From Mesodorylaimus sp. YZB2_4 (taxonomy: Eukaryota > Nematoda > Enoplea > Dorylaimida > Dorylaimidae): a stretch of DNA of 64,000 nt. How positions within the stretch are numbered: position 1 is the stretch's first letter; every line of letters starts with the position of its first letter. The DNA is taken from positions 310,001 to 374,000 of the forward strand of contig JASANH010001028.1 of the NCBI GenBank assembly GCA_030248295.1. The letters run 5' to 3'. Below are positions 9,515-20,554 of this stretch, in pieces. The notes beneath the pieces were generated by a model. That model was given only the letters and a program-made list of their open reading frames with translations, was not told the DNA's origin and ran no database searches. The position numbers were made by a program, and so were the translations under genes.

Positions 9515-12480
9515 ATGTCTCACGACCCTGGTGCTCGTGGCCGTGGCCGTGGTTATTTTGGTCCGCCTCAACATGGCTACAATACGCGTCAACAACTTCG
9601 GGCTGTCCCGCCAGTTGTTGATCATTCTGCGTCTACTCGCGATGTGCCGACGATGCAAGATGAATTGCATCGACCTCAGACCGGTTTGCCTGGTGTGCAA
9701 ACACGACGACAGCCTAATGACGTTCGTCCGTCTTCAGTGCCTGCCCCGGCTACCTCTCATGCCGCAGCAGCTGGCACTAACCCGCAGCCGACGAACATTA
9801 TTCCGCCTGCTCAAACCTCGAATGCTGGTGCCCGAGATTGGATCGCCGACTTGGTCACGGGTTCGCTCCCTCGTGGTCCGAATCGTCGACCTGGCCGAGT
9901 GGTCCCCGAACAAGAACAAAATGTGGCACCTATTGGCGACGACAAGGCTGTAAGTAATGATATTACTGTGGCTACTGCGCATGCTAGCACGGATCCGCCA
10001 GAGGCGCCTCCAGTGCAGCATCCGCCTGATTATCAGTTTGCTGTACCACCAAGTGCACTGAACATGTTAGAATGTTCAGATTTGCGCCTGTTGGCTCGTG
10101 TGGCTGTAGATTTAGGCTGGTTCGAATTGTGGCCGAGTGAACTCCTTCGAAAGATCAATAAGTCGTCACTGCCGCATGCCGTTCGCCGCGAATTGTATCG
10201 GTATGGTATCGCATATTACTGGCTCACAAACAGCGAAAGGCCAGGTAAGGAAGTGCGCCCTATCGATTTAGTCATCCCTAGGGTTAACGACCTTCGGATG
10301 GCTGCCAATGCATACTTCGCCGAATTCGGTTATTTCGACTTGGACCGATGCAATGCATTATTGCCCTTCCAACTCTACCAAGTCGCCGCGCCGAATTTGT
10401 GGAATCCAATCGATTTCTGGTGGAATCAATACCGATCTCGATTGGTATTCGCGACATCTGGCATCGACAGTACGACGGCTGGTCAACAAGACAACAGTCT
10501 TCGCCCGCCTGGACCAATCGAACGCACGTCAGCATCCACGCCAACGATTGGCATGAGTAAGTACGAGAAAGACTTACGGGATGCGATTGATGCGATTTCA
10601 GGTGATGTGTATGACGAAGTGGCCATACACAATCACGAACCGACCGACAGTCATGTTCAGCCCCCTGGTCAACAGGGCCAACCAGTTAACGTCACATACC
10701 AACCGACAACGTCAAAGGTGGCGAATGGTCAGCAAGTGGAGCGACCGATGACTCCATTTGCGCAAGCCCAACGCGAGTTGCGTATGGACGAGCTGAATGC
10801 GGATAAGCGTCAAATGGAGATCCAGCAGGCTCAAGCCAATCGACAAATCGGTCAACAACAGACGTTGGGCCCATTGGCACATCATGCCTCTGGAACCACG
10901 TTCGCCCAACCCGCATACATTAATCCAAGTTCGATTCCTGCTACACAGGTCTTGAACCAACCGATTCAATACACCTACAGTAACCCGAGTTCAATTCCTG
11001 TGGGACAGGTCTTGAGCCATCCGAGTTATGTCAACATTCAACAGCAACATCCGATGGTGCCTGCAGGTCATACTGTATTGTATGACGCGAATGGTACACC
11101 GTTTTTGGTCAATCTACCGACGATTGGACAGACTGGTCATCCCGCTGTCCCAAGTGTGGCGCCCTCTATTTTGGCTCAACAACATGCGACGACAGGTATG
11201 ATAGCATCTGCTTTTCAGCCGCCTGCTTCATCCTCCAAGGCACCGATGGCTACAAATTATTCGACTGCAGTCACTGGCCCTCGTCACCGCAATGCGGCCG
11301 GAGGTCATCCATCCGACGATGACCCCAGTGACGATGGTAGTTCCAGTGGCAGCGAACGCAGCAACAGAAGTCGAAACTGTCGTCGCCCGAAGGTCAAGAA
11401 AGCTACCAAGCCCAAGAGCAACGTCATCCTACCCCCCATGCAACGATTAGACCCGTTTCGTGGTGGTATGGATGGCGAATTCCGAGTATGGCTTCGTCAG
11501 TTTGAAAGTGCGATGGCCGCCGCTGACGACGAAACAAAGGTCAGGTATTTTGGTAGTAGTATGAAAGATTCCGGCGCCACATCATGGGCTTTGCTCTCGT
11601 CTGACGAAAAAAAGTCATACGAGACAGCAAAGAACGCGATGTCTGCTATTTATGACCGACCATTGTCTGCTGAACAACGACGGTTGAAATTTCAACGTTG
11701 TGTTCAGTCAGCATCGGAACCGGTCATCAAGTATTTGGAACGGTTGAGAGATCTGGGCGCACAACTGTACCCAGATCACTCCCCTGCACAACTGAAAGAC
11801 GAAATAGCTTTTCAGTTCACCTCAGGATTGGTTCAACCATTGAAACGACAAGTGACGAAGCAGGTTCTGGTCGAACCATCACCTGTCTCTCTGGAACGCC
11901 GAGTTCACCTTGCTTGCGAATTCGAAACGTATATCAAGGTTGAAACTGCTGGTCTGTCTGGCGCCAAGGCCATGATGGCAGCACAAGAATTATTCAGTCC
12001 ATCCGACGATTACTACAACCACGATGGCAATGGCCCGAATGGAGAGGAATCTGAAGGTGAGTCATCTTCCTCTAATTCAGACTCTTCCGTTCCCGCCGTC
12101 AGGTTCACCCGCCATCGTGACCGTGGATTCAAACGTTTCAACCAAACGTCGTCACGACCCCGGTACGATTCGAAAGGCCAATTTCGACCCCGTGGTCAAT
12201 GGCGAGGAAGATACAGTACTCGCTATCGACACGACAGTGGTCAGGAATCGTATCGTCCCGACAAGAATCGATCGTCTGGTCACGATTTTCAACGATCCGA
12301 CAAAACGGAATCGCGGCCCAGCGGCCGCGACCAAGGCCAGTATCGAAGCAACCGTCATCGATCATCATCATACGATGGCTATCGATCTGCGTCTCGTGAC
12401 CAGCCCAGATCTCGACATTCATCCGAAAATCTTGGCCAAGTGAAATGTTTCAACTGCCAAGGTTTTGGTCATTTCGCCCA
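9515..12480 (+). mobile_element. gag region of the Gypsy element
   Basis: A long Gln/Pro/Ser-rich N-terminal part is followed by a capsid-like domain at about 11.4-12.0 kb (a retrotransposon-gag type segment with FRVWLRQFESAM-like and RLKFQRCVQ-like helices). An Arg/Ser-rich segment and one CCHC zinc knuckle (CFNCQGFGHF) end the region. The first ATG context, CACCATG, supports the start. Such proteins assemble the element's particle and bind its RNA. Confidence 0.85.
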
Positions 12481-12599
12481 ACTCCCCCCCTGTGGTAGTG
12501 TGGTAGTTCTCGTCATCTTTCTAACGAATTCGGCTGTGTCAAAATCGATATCGACTAGACTCTGGGTCAAACCTTAGTTCAGAGAAGTTGAGCCAGTCC

Positions 12600-15500
12600 A
12601 AATCGAAAGTAGACTCTCTTCCAAACGCCTAAAGGGCGTGTACCAGACAAGCTATATCGCCCAAAACTTCTCAATTCCGCACCCCGTATTTTCTTCGTCT
12701 CCCTAAACGTACCTAACTTCATACAAGTTTAGAGTATGTGAACCGCCGAATGTCTTCTTTCCGAGATGGACGTTCCTATCTTTCCTACGAGTTCTCATTG
12801 CCTCTGATTGACATCTCGATTCGAGTTGGTCAACGCGCCTATGTGGACAGTTGCGCTAGTTCTCACTCATCTCTGAAGGAGCCCTAAAAGGCATCTTTAA
12901 GGGAAAGTTTATCGTGCGAACTGTCCCCAACTTCGATCATTGTATTGATGGCGATGGACAAGCAATGCCCGTCCTTGGTGTATCCATCTGGACGTGAAAA
13001 TTGGAGACAAGATTGCGACCACGCCCTTCTACGTCTCAGACGTGTAAGTACACTGTCCTGCTAGGAGAAGACTTCAACGCTAACGGCATCGATTCCATAT
13101 CGGTCCGACAGTGGTCAAATTCGATACACGGCTGGCGATTAGCTGGCGTATGCGTCCCAGTTCGACGAGCCCCGAGCCTGCTTAGCGCCACGATTACAGA
13201 CTGTTCCCTTCGTGCACGGCACCACGTCTTCGTCGAAGCTGTGGCTCCAGATCCCTACATGGTCGAGACTTGTGCTTTGACCCCGTCTCGCCGGCACGAC
13301 ACGTCGCAGCCCCTCGTGGTGTTGCCCGCCCTGATTCATCAACTGGTAAGTTCTTACTTCCGTTGGTCAACTTGGCGAATGTGTCGGTGACTATTCCTAA
13401 ATTCACGAGTCTGGGATTCCTCTCGGAGCTGGACCCCTTCCCTATCCGACAGGTGCTTGGCAGGGTTAAGGATGGCTATCTGAAGAACTGGGAAATGCAT
13501 CATCCATTCATCCAGAGCGAGGATGCCCCGAAATTTCTTCTGGTGGAACCTCGACTGTCAGGACCGCCTGCTTACATACAAGCAGAGTCATTCACGCCGA
13601 CCGACCCTGAAGTCGAATTCTGGTATCCGGAACGTGGAAAATACGCGCAGAAGACAGAATTCACGCGTGATCCGGTTTGGCCACATAGGGTTGAGATTGA
13701 TAGAACCGACCCAACGAGACAAGATACTTTACTTTCCAGATTAAAGATTGGACACGATCAGTTGTCGGAACAAGATCGTGATCGAATCAAGAAATGCATC
13801 GCCGATAATTCCGACGTCTTCACTCTGGATAAGAGCGAAATCGGTGGTACACCCTTGACGACGCATCACATCGACACGGGTGATGCGAAACCGATTATGG
13901 CCCGCCCACGACGATTGGCCGAGAGTCAGAAGCACATCGTGCAGGAAGAAGTTGCGAAACTTCTTCGGCTCAGTTGGATTCGCCCATCGCGCTCGCCCTG
14001 GACATCGCCGATCGTCATGGTGCGTAAGAAAAATAGCGACTGGCGAATGTGCATCGATTTACGTGCACTCAACAATGTCACGAAAAAGGATGCGCATTCG
14101 CTACCCAATATTCACGAAATGTTAGATACGCTTCGTGGTGCGAAATTCTTTTCGGTCTTTGACATGACATCATGGTTATAGTCAAATTCCGCTCGACCCC
14201 AAGACAGCCGAAAAGACTGCTTTTATATGTCCTTTCGGTTTCTGGGAATACGTCAATATGCCATTCGGCTTGTGCAATGCACCCGCCGAGTTTCAACGGT
14301 GTATGGAATTGGCTTTATCGGGTTTGCTTTGGATTTATGTCCTCTGCTATTTGGATGACATAATAGTCTTCAGCAAAACCCTCGATGAGCACGTGGAACA
14401 TCTGGAGAACGTCTTCGGTCGATTGCGCGAAGCCAACCTGAAATTGGAACCCTCGAAGTGTTTGATCGGCATGGACAGCGTCGAATACCTTGGTCATAGG
14501 ATCAGCGCCGAGGGTGTAAGTATGTCTGATGATGTGAGGGAAAAGGTAAGAAATTTTCCTATCCCCACAGACAAACAGCAATTGCATCATTTTATGGGTT
14601 TGGCCTGCTATTATCGTTCTTTCGTTGAAGGATTCTCTCGTAGAACGAAAGCTCTGCGAGATCTCCTCAAAGCGACATCGACCTGGAAATGGACCGACGT
14701 TCACCAGAAAGAATTTGAAGATCTTAGGAACGCACTGGTCTCTCATCCAGTCGACTATTCACTGCCATTCCGACTCAGTACTGATGCCAGTAATCACTCG
14801 ATCGGTGCTGTGTTGGAGCAGTATCTTCCCGACAAACCGAAGAAGTCATGGGCTATTGGCTATGCTTCTCGCACGCTCAATGATGCTGAGAAACGATATC
14901 CCACTATTGACCGAGAATGCCTCGCGATCATTTGGGGTATCAAGCATTTCCGTCACTACCTGCATGGTCGCCCATTTGAAGTTTACACCGATCACAAGCC
15001 TCTGCTCTATTGGTACAAAGAGAAAGATCTCGAAGGCCGCAGAGGTAAGTGGCTTCTACAACTCCAGGATTACACCTTTAGCATAACCCATGCCAAAGGG
15101 TGTAATAATGGAGCCGCCGATTGTCTATCTCGTCTGCCTGCAGCTGATGCAGTGCTATTTGCGGCACTATCGCCAAAGCAGCATTGCCTCGAATGTGGCC
15201 CTGCCGCCCTTTTGGCTTTAGTCCCGTTGGTTGGCTCCACCGATTCTGATTCCAGGTTCTCCGATGGGGAACCTGCCCCTGATTTGACGACTATCAACAG
15301 AAATGTGGGTCCTGCCTCACAGTCACCACAGGTTCGATTTTCTGCTCCAATGGATACAGAACCCGATGTATCGCCTTCTGTTATCCAAGAAATTTTGCCT
15401 GTACCTTTACCCGAGAATTGGTTGGACAATTTCGTCAATCTGACTGATTCATCCAGTCTGGGTACAATTGCGGAGCAAAACGAATTCGTCGATCCTGATG

Positions 15501-17640
15501 GTATGGTCTGCGACTATGCCAATGCTATCGCCGATGCTCAGCATGTGCCTGGTGCTCATGTTTGGCTTACCGACTCGACTCTAGATGGTGATAATGACGC
15601 CTCTCTAGAGCTGGGTGTGCAACCGGATGCAAACCTATCCGATGATTCCGATTCCGAGTGCGATTTGGAATTGATCGATGAGTTGGATCCGACTGATCAA
15701 GTGGAATCCGACAAATTAGGCATCGACGTCAAACAACTTGCGTCTGACGCGATTTCTGATGCCCCGTCTCGTCAGACATTACTAAAGTTGCAACGAGACG
15801 ATCCCGAACTGTCATCGATCATAGCGTATCTGGATGGTGATCTCCACCAACCACAGAAAATCGCCAAGCTTGCGCAGGACTATCTTCTGGACGAAGATGG
15901 TGTCCTGAATCACCGATGGAATCATGCGGGTAAGTTAGTTGAGGGTAAGCACATTCATGATCGTGTGGTTATTCCTCCTGACTTACGCCAATTTATATTC
16001 GATGCTGCCCATCGGGATGCTAATCACCCTGGGTTTGACAGATTATTTTCAGCACTTCGCTGTAAGTTCTTTTGGTCGACGATGCGCCGTGATCTACGCC
16101 GATGGTGTGCCGAGTGTAGCACCTGCGCCCGCTACAAAGCGCCTCATCGATACGAGCGCCCGCCGATGGAAATCATCAAGCGGACGGCACCTTTCGACAC
16201 CATTGCGATTGATGTTCAAGGTCCTTTCCCGATCTCTGAACATGGCAATCGTTTCGTCGTCGTGATCATGTGCATCTTCACCAAATGGGCTGAAGCTTAT
16301 GCAGTGCCTGATCAGAAAGCCGCTAGGATTGCGCGATTGCTAGTAGACGGTTGGATTACCCGTCATGGGTCTCCACGCATTCTACTTAGTGATCGTGGCT
16401 CCAATTTCCTTTCAAAGCTGGTCTTAAGGCTTTGCAAGGACCTGGGAGTGAAGAAAGTATCGACTACTCCGTATCATCCTCAGTGCAATGGCAACGTTGA
16501 AAACCTGAACAAATTGATTGGGTTTTCAATGGCTTGCTATGTGCTACCCGATCAGAAGAATTGGGATAACCGATTGCAACTGATTATGATGCATTATCGA
16601 CATACACCACATACAACAACTGGTGTCTCGCCGTATCTCATGTGTCATGGCCATGATCCGCCAACGACACTCGACTCCTTATTGTCTCGACCTCAGTCCG
16701 CGCCAGAGTCTGGTATGGATTATGTGGATAAAGTTCGTCTCCGTATGGCTACGATCGATGCACGCGTTCGTCAAAGCATCGAATTGAATCAATTGCGTCA
16801 GAAATTGCAATATGATAAGAAGTCCCACCCGCTTTCGTTGAAAGTCGGTGACTGGGTACGGAAACCCAATTACCATTTTCAACCGGGGATGTCTAGGAAA
16901 TTGAGCCTTCATTGGTTAGGTCCATATGAAGTGGTCAAAATCCTAGGCGAATCTGGCGTCTTGATTCGCAATTTGCAAGATGCATCGAAGCCTTTGGAAC
17001 GATGGCATCCACAGCATTTGGTCCGAACTACAGAGCGCTTGGAAGGTCATGTGCCTCTCCAAGACGTCTCCGATGCGCCTATGGAATCTGCTTCGACACA
17101 GGATGGTATTGCACCTGATGCATCTACCAATCCTGGTGCTCCTGCGTCTCAACGTGGTCCTTTCCGAGTTGGTCAATACGTCTGGGCCAAGGTCACTGGC
17201 TTCCCCTGGTGGCCAGCACGAATCCAAGGCTATGGTCCAGACAGCGCTCATGAAGATCCGACCAAACCGGCTGTCAAGAAGGCCCTCACTGACTCGTTGA
17301 AACGAATCAATACCGAGCAGGTTTATTGTGTTCATTTCTTCGTCGATGAGGACAAATATGCCTATATCCGTGAGTCAGGTATAAAAGATTTTGAGACTAA
17401 TCTGGAGTACTTTCAGAAGAAGCTCAAAATCAAGTCGTACTTGCCTCAGCGTCACCGTCCAAAGAAAGGTCGTTTGAAACTCGCAATTTGCGAAGTTTTG
17501 AAACGAATTGAAGAAGCGAAGTTGGCATCTTCCCAGCCCGCAACAAGTGTTGAGGAAGATCCGCCGAAGACACCTATCAATTGGTTCACATGGTCTCCAA
17601 GCATGACTCCCTTAGGAGAGCTTCTTGGAAAACGATGGTA
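12600..17640 (+). mobile_element. pol region of the Gypsy element (PR-RT-RNase H-IN-PWWP)
   Basis: A retropepsin-like segment lies at about 12.8-12.9 kb. Reverse transcriptase occupies about 13.9-14.5 kb, with MPFGLCNAPAEFQ and YLDDIIVFSK. RNase H is at about 14.75-15.1 kb (DRECLAIIWGIKHFRHYL). An acidic spacer follows. The integrase zinc domain is near 16.0-16.1 kb (HHCC type, ending CAECSTC) and the catalytic core at 16.2-16.7 kb (IDVQGPFP, LSDRGSNF, NGNVENLNK giving D-D-E). A GPY-like segment (LHWLGPYEVV) leads into the PWWP module. Domain order is that of Ty3/Gypsy. The region is part of a fossil element and is not whole. Confidence 0.9.
17155..17400 (+). mobile_element. PWWP domain at the integrase C-terminus
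   Basis: The segment shows the PWWP signature AKVTGFPWWPARI after an R-V-G-x-Y-V-W start. About 35 residues later comes YCVHFFVDEDKYAYI, matching the V-x-F-F-x-D-x-x-x-A-x-[VI] strand of PWWP folds, then the usual I-x-x-F helix start. The two Trp residues and the Phe of the aromatic cage are present. A Lys-rich helix follows. Known PWWP domains bind nucleosomes with methylated H3K36. In chromoviruses a chromodomain occupies this position, so a targeting role is the natural inference. Confidence 0.85.
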
Positions 17641-17699
17641 TTAGGATACACGTCACGTACTTCATGGTTCTACCTCATTCGAATTCGCCGCGCCTTCGA

Positions 17700-18847
17700 C
17701 TGACGAGTGGATCGCGTCCCGATCCGCTTACCAATTCATGTATCATCGCGCTGCATGGAAGGCTCGATTGCAGTCGCTGGATTCTATCGAGCTGGAAATG
17801 TACTTTCCTGATCATTTCTCCGGTGGTACGCCTTTTGGGCGTACTGGTCATACCCCGATTATCGAATATGGACGAGTTGTTGGTTCTCGTCCCATGGCTC
17901 CGACTGGTCCCAGCAGTATGGGCACTCGTCCTTCTACTGCTCCGCCTATCCCGCCTCATTTGCAATGGGTTAATCAAGAGGAGAAGCTGGATTGGTAGGT
18001 GATGCCTCTCCAAGCTCCTCCAGTGGTATTTTTGCGACGGTTTTCAGTTTTGTTTGTTTTGGGTTTCGTCTAACTTTCTTTATTTTGCGTCATTGCGTCG
18101 ATTGTGCCTTGTTGTGCCCAGTCCTCCATTCAGGGTGTTTAGAGGTCTGCTAAGGTTTCTGATTGAGGGTGTCTCTCTTGAATTCCCTTGCTACGCCGTG
18201 CTTGTTGCCTTTGATCTCTTGCGGTTTGCGGGATGTTGCCTACCGCCTGAGGTCGCACGCTGGAGTGCCTGCTAGCTGCCTTTGGTTGGTGCTAGGTCCT
18301 CAAGGCGTCTGGACTCCTTCAGTGGTTTCCGGACTGCTCCCCTTCCCTGCTACATCAGCGTTCTTTCAGCACGGTCAAGAGAAGCTCCAGTGATCACCCG
18401 TTTACAACGTAGCATAGGACCACCACTACGCCGGTTAGCTGAGTACGGTTCGTACGTGTGATTTCTTTGTGAACCGGTGATATCAGTGCGTGGGTTAGGA
18501 CACCCGGGTGAGAGAGCTTATCGTGCTATTGGGGGAGCGTTGTGCCTTGTGGTTTTTGGCCTTTGGTGTGCCCGGGGACTCACCCTTGCCCTGCACTCGG
18601 AGGGTCTTTTCTAAGATTGGCATTCGCTTGCCTCTCTTCCCCAGGCCTTGTGGATTCTTGCGGATGTCTCCATGTCCCTTTTGGTTTCTCGTTTGAGGGT
18701 CACCGTATTTCTGGTCCCTGTCCCTCTCTCGCTCTCCTGGATTAGCCTGATGGCTCCCTGGATCTGCCGGCATGCTTTTCCATGGGATCCCCAGAGCGGT
18801 GTGCTCCCTCCGTTCTCGTTGGACGCGTGGGGTCACGCTTTTCTGGC
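17700..18847 (+). mobile_element. Gypsy 3' region between pol and the purine tract
   Basis: The first 300 bases have the same codon flavour as pol (Pro/Gly-rich, ending near LQWVNQEEKLDW) but no domain I recognise. From about 18.0 kb the sequence turns T- and G-rich with no long frame. No envelope-like membrane segments were seen. Confidence 0.5.
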
Positions 18848-18858
18848 GATGGGAGGAA
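18848..18858 (+). other. Polypurine tract of the Gypsy element
   Basis: GATGGGAGGAA lies immediately upstream of the 3' LTR and is the expected plus-strand primer site. Confidence 0.75.
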
Positions 18859-19285
18859 TGTAATAGGTGCCTTCAGTGGTTATCCTATTTGCATAAGAAA
18901 GAAAGAGCAAGAAGACTGCTAGTGTGCACACGAGGCACAGACTATTTGTCTCCCTCCTCCCTGGTCAGGGCCGAGCGAGGCCAAGAGGCCGAGCTGACTG
19001 GTTTTCCTAACATGCGAGGGATTGATAGGACTAGTTCCTGGACCCCCGAGCACCGCCTATATAAAGGCTCTGCTCCTGGCCTGGCGAGATCAGTTCGATC
19101 AGTAAGACTCCTCGACGACCTGACGATTGTAGCCGGCTCTTCCGATCCTACGTGAGTCCCCCTGGTCCGGCGTAGTGGACACGCATAATAAACTATTTCG
19201 GTACCTGGGCTGCGTGGCTTGATTCGAACCTCAACACCATAGCGCAGTCGGTTCAGTGTATGCGCACGAGAACCTGACTGTTTCA
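18859..19285 (+). repeat. 3' LTR of the Gypsy element
   Basis: It is 427 bp, TG...CA. It equals the 5' LTR except for about 17 extra bases (a GAAAGAAAGAGCAAGAAG-like stretch) near its start. The TATA box and AATAAA are preserved. Confidence 0.93.
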
Positions 19286-19488
19286 CTCGTTTGGCTTCCG
19301 TCTCTCCACTCGGAGCACCTCGACGTGACTGGGTGAGTCACCCACGGCCTGGCGTGCAAGGTCAGCGAGGGTTTATGGTTCGCGAACCGACCTCCATCAC
19401 CGGGGATCGAACCCTGGACGAGTTCAGATACTCGCTCCCAAGCAATACGGGGAGACAAATGCTGAACCGCTGCACCACCGCGGCCGCT
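19286..19488 (-). repeat. SINE copy C, 5' half (split by the Gypsy insertion)
   Basis: In reverse complement this is the SINE head: GCGGCCGCGGTGGTGCAGCG, then the B box GGGTTCGATCCCCGG, then the shared middle (CTCGCTGACCTTGCACGCCA, GGAGAGACGGAAGCCAAACG). It continues in register from the half at 8,430-8,681. Confidence 0.87.
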
Positions 19489-20554
19489 ATGTTCATATTC
19501 AAGCAGCTTGAGCACATTTTCTAGTCGACCATGATGCCTTTTGCAGTGGCCGCATCCTATGTCCAATGCTATGGCTATCCACTGTGTGCATTCGATGGTC
19601 TAAAAGTTTGGAGTCTGATAACAGACTTTGGAAATAATAAAATAGAAACTGCTGAATCATTTTGCATGCTGAGAAAATTCTTTACATTAGAGAATCTCAA
19701 CGATACCTGCTGTGAACTGTAGGCTCGCGAGGGACGGTGCACCACATGCGGCCAGACTATTCCCTCGATACTTTATAAGCTTGTGCTGACCTAAATGCAT
19801 TCCAGTTTATAAACCTAAACATACGAGTGTACTGGCCCCGGTTCTTTCCCATGGACCATCCATTCATCTCAGTCCGTCCAGTCCCGGGCTGCGGTACGCC
19901 GAGACATTTGCTTCCAGCTCGTGGCCCGCGATGGTTGCATTCGCAGATGTATTAGCTTCCACAGCTGAAAAGTTTGAAACGAAATGGCCGATGCCAGTGG
20001 GCGTCTGCTGACGAAGAACTCTGACGCCAGCCAGCGAGACTCTTGCGAAAGGAAAGGAATAGGGAGAGAGTGAGAAAGGGAGAAGATGAAGAAGAGTTCG
20101 ACAAAAGAAACACACCTCGTTCGTTGGTCTTGTGAAGTTGAGAAAAAGCGAGGCTTCTAGAAATGATGCTTTTCAAGCAGCTGTTCTGCCTCCTTCCACT
20201 CGGTCGTCGTCCGTGGCTCGCTTTAGTCTCTTATGTAGGAAGTTCTTACTACTCAGCGCAAACACGAGCGGCCCCAAACATTTCGGCTTGTTGCTTCTGC
20301 TGTTTCTATGCGCTTCTTATGTTCCTGAGCTCGAAGACGGCGGCTAGACCAGTCCAGGCTGTGAAGCAGCTAGTCATTAAATAAGCTTCGGTTTCCTATT
20401 GGCACCGTCATCATCATCATCGTCCTCATTGAGCGCTACATCTTCGCTTTACAATCGCTCTTCACCAAGAGTGCCTCATTTTGTGTGATCACAGTGCATC
20501 GATTCTGGTTTTGGGGGCGTAAACTTAGTAGATCGACCAAAATTCGAGAAAAAT
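19489..20554. other. Upstream region of the first tropomodulin gene
   Basis: No coding signal that I trust. The last few hundred bases should contain promoter and 5' UTR; no TATA box in a convincing position was seen. Confidence 0.4.

Larger units (their letters stand above)
8682..19285 (+). mobile_element. Ty3/Gypsy LTR retrotransposon with a C-terminal PWWP module
   Basis: The element is 10.6 kb, bounded by LTRs that start TG and end CA and flanked by a 4-bp target duplication CTCG (8678-8681 and 19286-19289). A primer-binding site follows the 5' LTR and a purine tract (GATGGGAGGAA) precedes the 3' LTR. The order gag, protease-like segment, reverse transcriptase, RNase H, integrase puts it in Ty3/Gypsy; no envelope gene was recognised. 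The LTRs match at every aligned base apart from one short indel, so it is recent. It is not intact: the coding part has about three or four breaks. It sits inside a minus-strand SINE. The unusual part is the PWWP-type module after the integrase. Confidence 0.93.

Noticed and set aside
13250-14200. Separate host genes over the pol region
   Set aside because: All long frames there belong to the Gypsy pol and share its domain order.
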